Shown: one piece after another, positions 1-7,699 of the stretch
Layout of the letters: the number at the start of each line of letters is the position of its first letter
Numbering within the stretch: position 1 is the stretch's first letter
Source: Rikenellaceae bacterium
GTDB taxonomy: Bacteria; Bacteroidota; Bacteroidia; Bacteroidales; Rikenellaceae
Direction of reading: 5' to 3'
Length of the DNA stretch: 64,000 nt
Assembly (NCBI GenBank): GCA_015059715.1
Contig: SUZV01000015.1
Location: forward strand, 1-64,000
Made by a program: the position numbers and the translations under genes
Notes under the pieces: generated by a model
Database searches by the model: none
Seen by the model: the letters and a program-made list of their open reading frames with translations, nothing else
What the model was told of the DNA's origin: nothing

Positions 1-105
1 GCAATCAATACAGATCTAAAAACAAAACTGCGAGTACATAATGGGATGTCTAAGAGATATCGAAGGCTCTTTATAGACGAGTATTTCAAGCTCAAATACA
101 AGTAG
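1..105 (+). CDS. C-terminal end of a truncated gene, probably the last gene of an IS21-like element
   Basis: An open frame runs from the first base and ends at a TAG at 103-105, leaving 34 basic residues ending YFKLKYK. The start lies outside the window and the fragment is too short to identify by sequence. It ends directly before a hairpin and two copies of a terminal-repeat-like motif (127-189). I therefore infer that it is the tail of a transposition gene (IstA- or IstB-like). An unrelated hypothetical gene is possible. Confidence 0.5.
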   Translation, partial: AINTDLKTKLRVHNGMSKRYRRLFIDEYFKLKYK

Positions 106-106
106 A

Positions 107-130
107 AAATGCGGGCAAACACCCGCATTT
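107..130 (+). terminator. Hairpin downstream of the truncated left-edge gene
   Basis: Perfect 9-bp inverted repeat AAATGCGGG / CCCGCATTT with a 6-nt loop, starting 2 nt after the stop codon. The following T-run is weak (CTATTTTTG), so this may be a terminator or simply part of the element end. Confidence 0.6.
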
Positions 131-189
131 ATGTACTATTTTTGACCAAGAATCAAAAACCGCCCCGATTTTATGTACTATTTTGACCA
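127..189. mobile_element. Right end of an IS21-like insertion sequence (two terminal repeats)
   Basis: Two near-identical 21-22 bp copies of ATTTATGTACTATTTTTGACCA lie at 127-148 and 168-189, 41 bp apart. Read inward from 189 on the minus strand, the end begins TGGTCAAAATAGTACATAAA and the motif recurs. IS21-family ends are known to start TG/CA and to carry multiple 20-bp-class repeats of this kind. The family assignment is an inference from this architecture. The other end and both transposition genes lie outside the window. Confidence 0.5.
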
Positions 190-341
190 ATAAGCCCAAA
201 AACGTCACCCCGAGGAGTAGCAAGTAAGGGGGCGGAGTGTGACTAAGGCTCTATGCTCCGACGTGGGGGTCTTACGCTGTCTATAGGGCGGTGTGGAGTG
301 TGGCGTTCGCTTGCAAACGACAACACACCACAAAAACAAAA

Positions 342-367
342 CAGGTGACTGATAACTCAGTCACCTG
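342..367 (-). terminator. Rho-independent terminator of tRNA-Ser
   Basis: Perfect 11-bp stem CAGGTGACTGA / TCAGTCACCTG with a TAAC loop, 13 nt past the tRNA 3' end on the minus strand. It is followed in that direction by TTTTGTTTTTG. Confidence 0.85.
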
Positions 368-380
368 CTTCTCCATTCAG

Positions 381-465
381 CGGAGAGGGAGGGATTCGAA
401 CCCCCGGAGCCTCGCAGCTCAACGGTTTTCAAGACCGCCGCAATCGACCACTCTGCCACCTCTCC
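381..465 (-). tRNA. tRNA-Ser (anticodon TGA)
   Basis: On the minus strand the sequence starts GGAGAGG and ends CCTCTCC plus discriminator G, forming a 7-bp acceptor stem. The anticodon loop reads CT-TGA-AA between paired arms. A long variable arm (GAGC...GCTC) marks a class II serine tRNA, and the T-loop GGTTCGAATCC is intact. CCA is not encoded. A Bacteroidota-type promoter lies immediately upstream and a strong terminator downstream, so it is a monocistronic unit. ORF 291..479 on the opposite strand is a shadow of this gene. Confidence 0.96.
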
Positions 466-470
466 AAGCA

Positions 471-502
471 CAAAAGTAGTATAACTTTTTGAATCTGCCA
501 AA
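471..502 (-). promoter_or_regulatory. Promoter of tRNA-Ser
   Basis: Minus-strand TTTG (499-502), 20-bp spacer, then TACTTTTG (471-478). This matches the Bacteroidota consensus TTTG / TAnnTTTG and lies just upstream of the tRNA 5' end. Confidence 0.8.
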
Positions 503-775
503 TAATTCTGTAAATATTTTTTAATATTTTTTACTTAACTCGACTAATATATTGAATGTCAGCATCCTAAGTGTTGCTATCTACGCGGTACAACAGGCGG
601 CACGAGGCTCTATTGTTGGCCAGGGTAACAGCTAAATTGGTTTTATGGAGTATAAGGAGTTTTACGAAGATTAAGGAGATTAGTGTGTTACTTGCAACGA
701 TTCGACTCCAAAAGAGAGGGGAGGACTAAAAGTAGATTAGCCCCCCCTGACACTATTAGCTATATCGAGTCTTGA
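503..775. other. Spacer without a recognisable gene
   Basis: No coding frame of interest. Around 645-685 there are degenerate AAGGAG/GATTA words of the kind seen in other spacers of this window. No clear terminator was found for the minus-strand operon ending at 776. Confidence 0.5.
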
Positions 776-1924
776 TTACTCAACGTACTCGAATGCCTTA
801 GACTCCTTAACTGGGCAGTATGCCGAGTTAACAACATCCCAACGGTTGTTAGCATCCTTAGCAGATACGATTACAAGAACGCCCATATTCTCCCAGTTCC
901 ACTTTGTAGATACCATTGGAAGTGTGAAGGCGCAGTCGTATGTCTGACCTGGCTCAAGAACGCCGATAGACTCACCTGCTACGTTGTTGCGTGAGTACTC
1001 ACCAGAGATGTTACGAAGAGCGTAGTTGTAGATCTTGTGGTAGTCCTTAGTAGCACCTGCCTGGTTAGGAGAGTAGATATTGCTCTCAAGCAACCAAGCT
1101 ACTACCTTGTACTCCTTAGATGCCTTAGCCTTAACCTGAGCTGCGCAGTAGATGTTTGTTGAGTCGCCCTCTACAGCCATTGCGATACCTACATCAGCAC
1201 CATCTTTCTTGATGTATGCACCAAGAGCCTCGGCCATGTAGTTAAGGAATACTGACTGGCCGTAGTTACCTACTGTAGCAGTGTAGAAGTTAATCTTGAT
1301 GTTAGGATAGCCATCAGGAGCCTGCATCTGGTTCAAAGCTGTTGCAGCAGCTGAGTTACCTGGGTCACCAGAAGCCATACCACCAGCGTGGCAAGTTACC
1401 TCGTTGTAGTGCTGGTGCCACTCAGTATTAGCCAAGGCCAAGAGCTTGTCGGTCATACCTGGGCAGTAGCCGCAGTTAACACCTGTGTGGTCGATAACAA
1501 CTGCACGGTGGTTGAATGCGAGGTTCGATGGCTGTGGGTCTGCTGGTACCTGAGGCATCTGAGCCATGATGGTAACAGTCACAGTGTTTGATGTGTACTT
1601 ACCCTTAGTAGCTGTTACATTGATTGCACCACTCACCGTAGGAGTGTATGGGTTAGAGAGCTTGTTAAGGTCTGCATCGTAGAGCGTAACATCCTTAGTT
1701 ACATCTGTACCCTCCTGTGTTACGGTGAAGGTTACAGACTCGCCGAGCTCGATAGCTGTCTTGTCTGCTGTGAGGGTAAGCTCGCCTGTAGTGTTACCGC
1801 CTGTGCCACCACCAGGGTTGTCACCAGGGTTGTCGCCAGGGGTTTTGCCGTCATCTACAGGCTCGCAAGCTGCAAATGCCATTGCTACGCAAGAGAGCAT
1901 TGCAAAAAACTTTGTGAATTTCAT
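776..1924 (-). CDS. Omp28-related outer-membrane lipoprotein with thioredoxin-like CGYC motif
   Basis: Predicted lipoprotein: signal peptide followed by lipobox AFAAC (Cys20), then a P/G/D/N-rich spacer (about 25-46). An Ig-like beta domain follows (about 48-120), then a domain resembling the Omp28 family with HTGxNCGYCP (Cys151/Cys154), as in thioredoxin-fold proteins. The 382-residue length suits the family. It is the last gene of a minus-strand operon after a paralogue, a DUF6029-like barrel protein and a TlpA-type thioredoxin. I infer a surface or periplasm-facing lipoprotein that uses or receives thiol redox chemistry. No enzymatic reaction is established for the family. Confidence 0.85.
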   Translation of the reverse strand: MKFTKFFAMLSCVAMAFAACEPVDDGKTPGDNPGDNPGGGTGGNTTGELTLTADKTAIELGESVTFTVTQEGTDVTKDVTLYDADLNKLSNPYTPTVSGAINVTATKGKYTSNTVTVTIMAQMPQVPADPQPSNLAFNHRAVVIDHTGVNCGYCPGMTDKLLALANTEWHQHYNEVTCHAGGMASGDPGNSAAATALNQMQAPDGYPNIKINFYTATVGNYGQSVFLNYMAEALGAYIKKDGADVGIAMAVEGDSTNIYCAAQVKAKASKEYKVVAWLLESNIYSPNQAGATKDYHKIYNYALRNISGEYSRNNVAGESIGVLEPGQTYDCAFTLPMVSTKWNWENMGVLVIVSAKDANNRWDVVNSAYCPVKESKAFEYVE

Positions 1925-1972
1925 AGTGTTTTTAGGTTTTAATTAGTTAAACTTGATAATTATATAATTCTC

Positions 1973-3058
1973 CTATTTGTAGTCGTAAGCTACGCTTTCG
2001 CCAACGGGACATACAACGACGTTTACAACCTCGAACTTGCCATTAGCACCCTTTGCCGAGGCGATAACCATAACCTTGAGGTTGTCGCGATTCCACTTAG
2101 TACCTGTAATTTCGAGTGACATAGCGAGCGATGACCTCTCTCCAGCCTTGATAGTGCCGAGGTCCATACCCGAGATAGGGTTGGTCGTTACGGCCTGACG
2201 GATGGCATTGTCGTGAGTATTCATCCACTCCTCTGTGGCGTTTGTCTGGTTTGCTACGATGCCATCCTCAAGAAGCCACGCTGTTACGCGATACTCGTTC
2301 TCGACAGCCGCCTTAACCTCGGCATTCACTATTACCGATGATGAGGCGAGGCTTGTAGCTGCGGCGATACCTGCATCGGCTGACTCCCTCCACTGCGCAT
2401 CTATCTGCTGCTTGATATGCTCAGCATTGTACGACGAGGTGGTAGTGTATGCGAAGTTGTAGGTGAGCGTAGGGTAGTCCGTTACACCATAGTAGCCCGA
2501 TACAGCATTTGCTGCTGACGAGGTAGCAGGGTCGCTCGATGCATAGCTGTGCGACATTGCCTCGTGATACTTCGAGTGGTAGTCGCCAGTCTCTGAGACC
2601 TCCTTGAGTGCAAGCATCATCTTGGGGCAGTAGCCGCAGGTGTTGCCTGTGTGGTCCACGAGCAGGATGCGGTGCTTAAATGCTGTGCTTGCCTCGTTTG
2701 CATCTGCTGGAAGTGCAGGAATAGATGGCAATACCGTAACCTCGATAGTCGCCGTAATAGCACTACCTGCTACGGCATAGAACTCATACTTACCATCCTC
2801 GGTGGGGGTGTAGGGGTTAGATACCTCTACAAAGTCGTGAGTCTTGTCGAAAATAGTAGCCTCGGCCGTGATGTCGGTGCCATCCTCGGCTGTTACGGTG
2901 AAGGTGATAGGGTTGTTAACCTCTACAGATAGCACATCGGCCTTAAGCGTAGCACTTCCTGTAGGCTTCTTGCCCTCATCGCCATTGTCGTCGCCACCAC
3001 AACCTACTGCGAGGGTTGCGGCTGCGGCGATAAATGCTAAAAACTTAGTAAATCTCAT
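1973..3058 (-). CDS. Omp28-related outer-membrane lipoprotein, paralogue of the next downstream gene
   Basis: Predicted lipoprotein with lipobox LAVGC (Cys20), a short acidic linker, an Ig-like beta domain (about 35-110) and an Omp28-like domain with HTGNTCGYCP (Cys141/Cys144). It shares its layout and many residues with the protein at 776..1924 (the CGYCP site, the AWLLE segment, a TKWN motif and a C-terminal CPVxES), so the two look like an old tandem duplication. It lies 48 bp upstream of that paralogue and 22 bp downstream of the DUF6029-like gene, consistent with one transcript. Confidence 0.85.
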   Translation of the reverse strand: MRFTKFLAFIAAAATLAVGCGGDDNGDEGKKPTGSATLKADVLSVEVNNPITFTVTAEDGTDITAEATIFDKTHDFVEVSNPYTPTEDGKYEFYAVAGSAITATIEVTVLPSIPALPADANEASTAFKHRILLVDHTGNTCGYCPKMMLALKEVSETGDYHSKYHEAMSHSYASSDPATSSAANAVSGYYGVTDYPTLTYNFAYTTTSSYNAEHIKQQIDAQWRESADAGIAAATSLASSSVIVNAEVKAAVENEYRVTAWLLEDGIVANQTNATEEWMNTHDNAIRQAVTTNPISGMDLGTIKAGERSSLAMSLEITGTKWNRDNLKVMVIASAKGANGKFEVVNVVVCPVGESVAYDYK

Positions 3059-3080
3059 ACTCTTTTATTACTGTTATTGC

Positions 3081-4829
3081 TTAGAATGAGAGGGTCAGCG
3101 AGAGGTTTACACCTGTATATGCTGGCTGGAAGCGGCATACACCACCCGAGCATACGTAACCTGCGCGGTTACGGCCATAAGAGAGCTGTGCGCGGAGGCT
3201 GTTGTGTGTAAAGCTGGCACCTACCTGGTAGTAGTGCAAGAGCTTGTGCTCGCCCTCCTGAGTATCGGGGTTGGTGATGTAGTAGTTACCATACTGGCCA
3301 TCAATCATCTTCTCGCAGTTCCACATATCGCTCACGTAGAAGCTGAACTTAGGTGCGAAGTTGTACTCGATAGTACCTGCTACCCAGTCGCCCTCGTACT
3401 CGTTAGATGCCAAATACTGTGCCTCGACACGTATAGAGTGCTTCTTGTTGAACTTATAGGTTACATCACCTACAAAGATGTGCGAGCGGCAGTAGTGTGA
3501 CTCTGGGTTATCATACTTGGTGATAGCCTGGTCCCAACGCTGGAATGAGTAGAGGAAGGTAGTCTTGAGCTTCTTGCTCCACTGACGCTCAACGTCGAAG
3601 TTAAAGTCAATCCATACGTTACGGCCCTCAGCCTTAATGTTGTACATCTTGTTGTGGTGGTCGATGGTGTTGAACATCGAGAAGTTAGCGTGGAAGTTCC
3701 AGTACTTACCGCGAGCCTTGGGATTACGCAACGAGTAGTATAGGTCGATCTGACCACCAATCTCGCCTCCAGTGTGAACGCTTGCGCCCATATATGGGTT
3801 AAGGTTAGCAAGCGAGTAGGTGTGCTGACGTGTAAGCAGTGGGATGTAGTTTATGGTGTTACCACCGCCAATAGCCTGCATGCGCATATCGGCGTATGTT
3901 GTCATACCCTCCTGACGGCGGAATGATGCCGAGGCCGAGAAACGCTTGTAGTTGTAGCCGAGGTCGATGTTGATAACATTACCCTTAGCGGCATCGAGAG
4001 CAGGGTTGTAGACATCCTCGTTGAGCTTCTGTACATACTCGCCGCGGAACGAGAAACCCTTATACTCGAAGTTAGCACGACCAGATACCATGTGGAGTAC
4101 ATCGTGGTCAATACCCTGAGCCATATATGCCAAGTCCTCCTCGCCGACGATAGGGAAGTCTACGTGCGCATCCTTCTGGTAGCGACCTACGTAGCTACCC
4201 TCGATAGATATCATACCATCATACCAACCTGCCATCTCTGAGATAGAGAGCGCGAGGTCAGCACCCCAAACAGGATTTGTGGTGCGGATATCGTAGAGGC
4301 GAGGTAGACCAGCCAGCACCTTCACGTTAACCATATTGTTGAAGTTGTAGAAGGCACGGGCACCTGCCAATGCGTTGTTAAAGCCAAGGTTGCGGTCCTC
4401 GTATGTACGGAAGATAAGACCGTTACCAAACTGGTCGTATATATCACCGAGGCGAACACCCCAGTTCTGGTCCTCCCACTGTACGTACTTCGTAAAGAAG
4501 GCCGTAAGCTTCGAGTCGCGCTGCTGATAGGTGTACTGGTCGTAGCCATAGAGGCCTGGTAGGTAGCCGTCAATCTGTACGCCTGCCGAGAAGCGGCCAA
4601 GACGGTAGTCTACCTTGAGGTAGTCATTCGAACCGAAATCGCCACGAACACGCTCCTCGGGCTTGATGAGTCCTGCCTCCTCAAGAGTCTTATCGGGGGT
4701 GTAGTATGTATTGTTGCTCTCCAAAGCTACCGAAAGCTGGCCCTCGCCGACCTTAATCTGTGCCGAGGCCTCGTTAGTAGCAAATGTAGCGGCGGCCAAA
4801 ACGCCGATAAAGAGTAAAAATTTCTTCAT
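3081..4829 (-). CDS. DUF6029-like outer-membrane beta-barrel protein
   Basis: The ORF track starts at 4877, but MKKFLLF at 4829 begins a clean signal peptide ending ASA-Q, so I choose that start (582 aa). The mature protein is rich in alternating aromatic and polar strands and ends LSLTLSF, with the terminal Phe typical of outer-membrane barrels. It resembles the DUF6029 family found next to Omp28 and TlpA genes in Bacteroidales. That name comes from memory of the context, so the family label is moderately certain while the barrel prediction is strong. It sits between the TlpA-like gene and two Omp28-like lipoproteins. Its function is unknown. A pore or scaffold for the redox lipoproteins is only an inference. 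Confidence 0.75.
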   Translation of the reverse strand: MKKFLLFIGVLAAATFATNEASAQIKVGEGQLSVALESNNTYYTPDKTLEEAGLIKPEERVRGDFGSNDYLKVDYRLGRFSAGVQIDGYLPGLYGYDQYTYQQRDSKLTAFFTKYVQWEDQNWGVRLGDIYDQFGNGLIFRTYEDRNLGFNNALAGARAFYNFNNMVNVKVLAGLPRLYDIRTTNPVWGADLALSISEMAGWYDGMISIEGSYVGRYQKDAHVDFPIVGEEDLAYMAQGIDHDVLHMVSGRANFEYKGFSFRGEYVQKLNEDVYNPALDAAKGNVINIDLGYNYKRFSASASFRRQEGMTTYADMRMQAIGGGNTINYIPLLTRQHTYSLANLNPYMGASVHTGGEIGGQIDLYYSLRNPKARGKYWNFHANFSMFNTIDHHNKMYNIKAEGRNVWIDFNFDVERQWSKKLKTTFLYSFQRWDQAITKYDNPESHYCRSHIFVGDVTYKFNKKHSIRVEAQYLASNEYEGDWVAGTIEYNFAPKFSFYVSDMWNCEKMIDGQYGNYYITNPDTQEGEHKLLHYYQVGASFTHNSLRAQLSYGRNRAGYVCSGGVCRFQPAYTGVNLSLTLSF

Positions 4830-4906
4830 ATATGAAAGTTTATAACTTGGAACAATGGGAGTTGTGGCGACCCACAACCCCCTATGTATTTATAGTCTTG
4901 GTTCGA

Positions 4907-5389
4907 TTATTTAAGTGCCTTAATCTCCTCGAAGAGCTTCTGCTCGCTACCTGGTGTGTAGCCCGAGTGTGACGCTACGATGTTACCCTGGCCATCGACA
5001 ACGAAGGTGTGGGGCGTGAGGCTCACGTTCATGGCACGCTTCAAATCCTGGTTCTTGTCGTAGACACATACATAGTCGTCCCAACCCTGGCCCTGTGTCA
5101 TAGCACGTGCGCGGCTTACGGTACGAGCATCGTCAACAGATACGGCTACAACCTTCATGTCTACCTCGTCGAGCCAGTCGTAGAGGTTGTCGTTGATAGC
5201 GTTAAGCTCCATAATGCAAGGCTTGCAGGTGGTTGACCAGAATGAGATAATCATAGGTGTGCCATCTACCAACTCCTGGATAGAGATAACCTTACCCTCC
5301 TGATTTTCAACCTTTACATCGGGCAACGACTGTGCTGAAGCACCAAAGCCAACCATCATGGCGAGCATCAAAAACATTAGCTTTTTCAT
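4907..5389 (-). CDS. TlpA-family periplasmic thiol-disulfide oxidoreductase
   Basis: A 20-residue signal peptide ending ASAQ is followed by a single thioredoxin fold. It carries the TlpA-type active site WSTTCKPC (Cys55/Cys58) and the cis-Pro region LTPHTFVVD near residue 125. At 160 aa it is a minimal TlpA/ResA-type protein that would reduce disulfides in exported proteins. It is the first gene of the operon that goes on to a barrel protein and two CGYC lipoproteins, which are plausible redox partners. A leader of about 200 nt with short tandem repeats precedes it. Confidence 0.9.
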   Translation of the reverse strand: MKKLMFLMLAMMVGFGASAQSLPDVKVENQEGKVISIQELVDGTPMIISFWSTTCKPCIMELNAINDNLYDWLDEVDMKVVAVSVDDARTVSRARAMTQGQGWDDYVCVYDKNQDLKRAMNVSLTPHTFVVDGQGNIVASHSGYTPGSEQKLFEEIKALK

Positions 5390-5444
5390 AATACTTTAGA
5401 AGTTTTAAGTTAACAATCTCTCTCTAATAGTGTCTACTCTATGA

Positions 5445-5523
5445 GCCTATATCCTGCTTGGTGAATATATATCCTACTTGGTAAACCTATATCCTACTTG
5501 CTACTTGGTAAACCTATATCCTC
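5445..5523. repeat. Imperfect ~20-bp tandem repeat in the leader of the TlpA operon
   Basis: Four partly degenerate copies of a unit like CCTATATCCTACTTGGTAAA lie between the candidate promoter at 5602-5633 and the TlpA start at 5389. If that promoter is used they are transcribed as part of the 5' UTR. Confidence 0.7.
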
Positions 5524-5601
5524 AAGGCAAGAAGTCCTCGGCCCTTAGCAGTATAACGCAGTAACAGGTCGTTTGTTATTCATTAACCTATTAACTTGTG
5601 C

Positions 5602-5633
5602 GCAAGATAGTGATTTTTCGCCAAACTGCGCAA
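5602..5633 (-). promoter_or_regulatory. Candidate promoter of the TlpA-Omp28 operon
   Basis: Minus-strand TTG (5631-5633), 21-bp spacer, TATCTTGC (5602-5609). The -7 box differs from TAnnTTTG at two positions, so this is a weak candidate. Confidence 0.4.
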
Positions 5634-5750
5634 TATTCTCGGAGAAAAAATAGCGAAACGCCAATTTTTAGGGTTGAAATGACGGATTATGCCCTCGCCG
5701 AGGTGCCGCATCATAGCAAGAGAGCTTGGAGAAACTAAGAAATCTATCGC

Positions 5751-5786
5751 TAAACTCCTTAAGCTCTCTAAGCTCCCTAAACTCCA
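5751..5786. repeat. Four tandem 9-bp units
   Basis: TAAACTCCT, TAAGCTCTC, TAAGCTCCC and TAAACTCCA run head to tail and abut the 17-bp array. No coding frame. Confidence 0.75.
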
Positions 5787-5918
5787 AGTCCGACCCCCTC
5801 TTAAGTCTGGCCCCCTCTTAAGTCTGGCCCCCTCTTAAGTCTGGCCCCCTCTTAAGTCTGGTCCCCTCTTAAGTCTGGCCCCCCCTCAAGTCTGGCCCTC
5901 TCAAGTCTGGCCCCTTGT
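5786..5918. repeat. 17-bp tandem repeat array, about eight copies
   Basis: The unit AAGTCTGGCCCCCTCTT starts at 5786, 5803, 5820, 5837, 5854 and 5871. It is followed by shortened copies at 5888 and 5903. Units are almost identical. The array begins 15 bp beyond the recJ stop codon, so it would form the recJ 3' UTR. There are no spacers, so it is not a CRISPR. Confidence 0.9.
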
Positions 5919-5933
5919 AGGGGTGTAACAGGG

Positions 5934-7694
5934 CTATCTCTCGGGTTTTATATCCTTAACCCTTAGCTGCTTGCTCACCGTGCCACGATAGTGGTTCTCG
6001 ACAATCTGGTAGCATACCGATATAGGCTTGCCTGCGCGTACCCACTCGTAGTGTGTGGGCTGCTGGAAGGCGATAGCAGGGATTGTCGTGTGAGGCTTCT
6101 CGCGCTGCATAAGGTCCATGCGCAGATGGTCACACTCAACGCCTACTAACTTGGCATCACCCCTATTGCTCGCACCCTTGGTCATAAAGACTGGGGCACT
6201 GTTTCCTGGACCAAAAGGCTGGAAACTATTGAGCTGGCGGTGAAACTCCTCGGTTATCTCCGAGAAGAGTAGCTCGCTGTCGATATCTACCTGAGGCACA
6301 AGGATATTGGGGTCTATATTGCGCTCCACATAGTCGTTAAATCGCTTAGTGAAGGCCTCAACATTCTCCTCCTTCATCGTCAGGCCTGCCGCATACATGT
6401 GGCCTCCGAAGTTCTCCAAAAGGTCCGAGCACGACTCAACGGCCTGGTAGAGGTCGAAGCCTGCAACCGAGCGTGCCGAGCCTGTGACAAAGCCGTTAGA
6501 CTTCGTGAGCACAACCGTAGGGCGGTAGTAGGTCTCGATAAGGCGCGAGGCTACGATGCCCACGATACCCTTCATCCACTTAGGATTATAGATTACCGTG
6601 CTCTTAAGTGCCTTAAGCTCGGGGTGCGACTCCACGTAGTCGTGCGCCTCCTGAGTAACGTTGCGGTCGATGCTCTTACGGTCCTGGTTGAACGAGTCGA
6701 TAACCTCACCAAACTTGGCGGCCTCCTGCTCGTTACCCTCGATAAGAAGGCTTACGGCAGCGTGGCCACCCGAAGGAGCGGCATTCTCGTCATCCTCGTC
6801 CATACGCATGCGCCCTGCGGCGTTGATGCGTGGGCCGATTTTGAATACTATGTCGTCGATGGTGATGTTGTGACCCTGGAGTCCACAAATCTTGATTATC
6901 GACAACAAACCCTTTGATGGCGAAGCATTTAGCTTGCGCAATCCGTAGTATGCCAAGATGCGGTTTTCATCCACAAGAGGCACAATGTCAGAAGCGATGC
7001 TGACAACCAACAAATCGAGCAGATGTTCAATCTCTGCAAATGCGATGTTGTTGCGCTTGGCATACGCCTCGACGAGTTTAAAACCAACGCCACAGCCTGA
7101 TAGCTCATCGAAAGGATAGCTACAGTCGTTGCGCTTAGGGTCCAATACAGCCACTGCTGCGGGAATCTCCTCAGCAGGTAAATGGTGGTCGCAGATGATG
7201 AAATCTACGCCCTTCTGTTTGGCATAGGCCACCTTCTCTACGGCTTTGATGCCGCAGTCCAAGGCGATGACCAGCTTAACGCCCTTGCGGACTGCGTGGT
7301 CGATGCTTCGGATCGATATGCCGTAACCATCGACATATCTGTCGGGGATGTAGAACGTCAAGTTCTTGTGCCCTATCTGGCTTAAGAACTTGTATACTAA
7401 TGCTACAGCGGTGGTGCCATCGACATCGTAGTCGCCGTAAATCATCACTTTCTCCCCAGCCTTTACGGCCCTCTCGATACGCTCTACGGCCTTGTCCATA
7501 TCCTTCATAAGGAAGGGATCGTGCAAGTCGCGTAGTGCGGGCGAGAAGAACCTCTTTGCCTTCTCTTCGGTGTCTATGCCCCTCTGAACTAATAGGTTTG
7601 TCAGCACCGTAGACATCCCGAGTCGTGTGGATAATGCCTCCACCGTAGCTCTGTCGCCTTGTGGCTTGACAACCCATCTCTTTTCTATGGGCAT
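5934..7694 (-). CDS. recJ: Single-stranded-DNA-specific exonuclease RecJ
   Basis: A 5'-3' single-strand DNA exonuclease of recombination and repair. The DHH phosphoesterase signatures are intact: DYDVDG (88-93), LDCGIK (145-150), CDHHLP with DHH at 169-171, and the DHHA1 motif GGHMYAAG (430-437). A C-terminal OB-like domain follows. At 586 aa it has the usual length. The start MPIEKRW lies 5 bp after the lipB stop on the same strand, so it is the third gene of lipA-lipB-recJ. No functional link to lipoylation is known, and the pairing is probably only operonic. Confidence 0.96.
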   Translation of the reverse strand: MPIEKRWVVKPQGDRATVEALSTRLGMSTVLTNLLVQRGIDTEEKAKRFFSPALRDLHDPFLMKDMDKAVERIERAVKAGEKVMIYGDYDVDGTTAVALVYKFLSQIGHKNLTFYIPDRYVDGYGISIRSIDHAVRKGVKLVIALDCGIKAVEKVAYAKQKGVDFIICDHHLPAEEIPAAVAVLDPKRNDCSYPFDELSGCGVGFKLVEAYAKRNNIAFAEIEHLLDLLVVSIASDIVPLVDENRILAYYGLRKLNASPSKGLLSIIKICGLQGHNITIDDIVFKIGPRINAAGRMRMDEDDENAAPSGGHAAVSLLIEGNEQEAAKFGEVIDSFNQDRKSIDRNVTQEAHDYVESHPELKALKSTVIYNPKWMKGIVGIVASRLIETYYRPTVVLTKSNGFVTGSARSVAGFDLYQAVESCSDLLENFGGHMYAAGLTMKEENVEAFTKRFNDYVERNIDPNILVPQVDIDSELLFSEITEEFHRQLNSFQPFGPGNSAPVFMTKGASNRGDAKLVGVECDHLRMDLMQREKPHTTIPAIAFQQPTHYEWVRAGKPISVCYQIVENHYRGTVSKQLRVKDIKPER

Positions 7695-7699
7695 AACGT

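Noticed and set aside
291-479. 62-aa plus-strand ORF
   Set aside because: It is the opposite strand of tRNA-Ser and its terminator. The RDSNPRS peptide is the well-known translation artefact of class II tRNA genes.
4830-4877. N-terminal extension of the DUF6029-like protein from the track
   Set aside because: The extra 16 residues precede a perfect signal peptide that starts at MKKFLLF (4829).
5786-5918. Possible CRISPR array
   Set aside because: The 17-bp units are directly tandem, with no unique spacers and no cas genes nearby.
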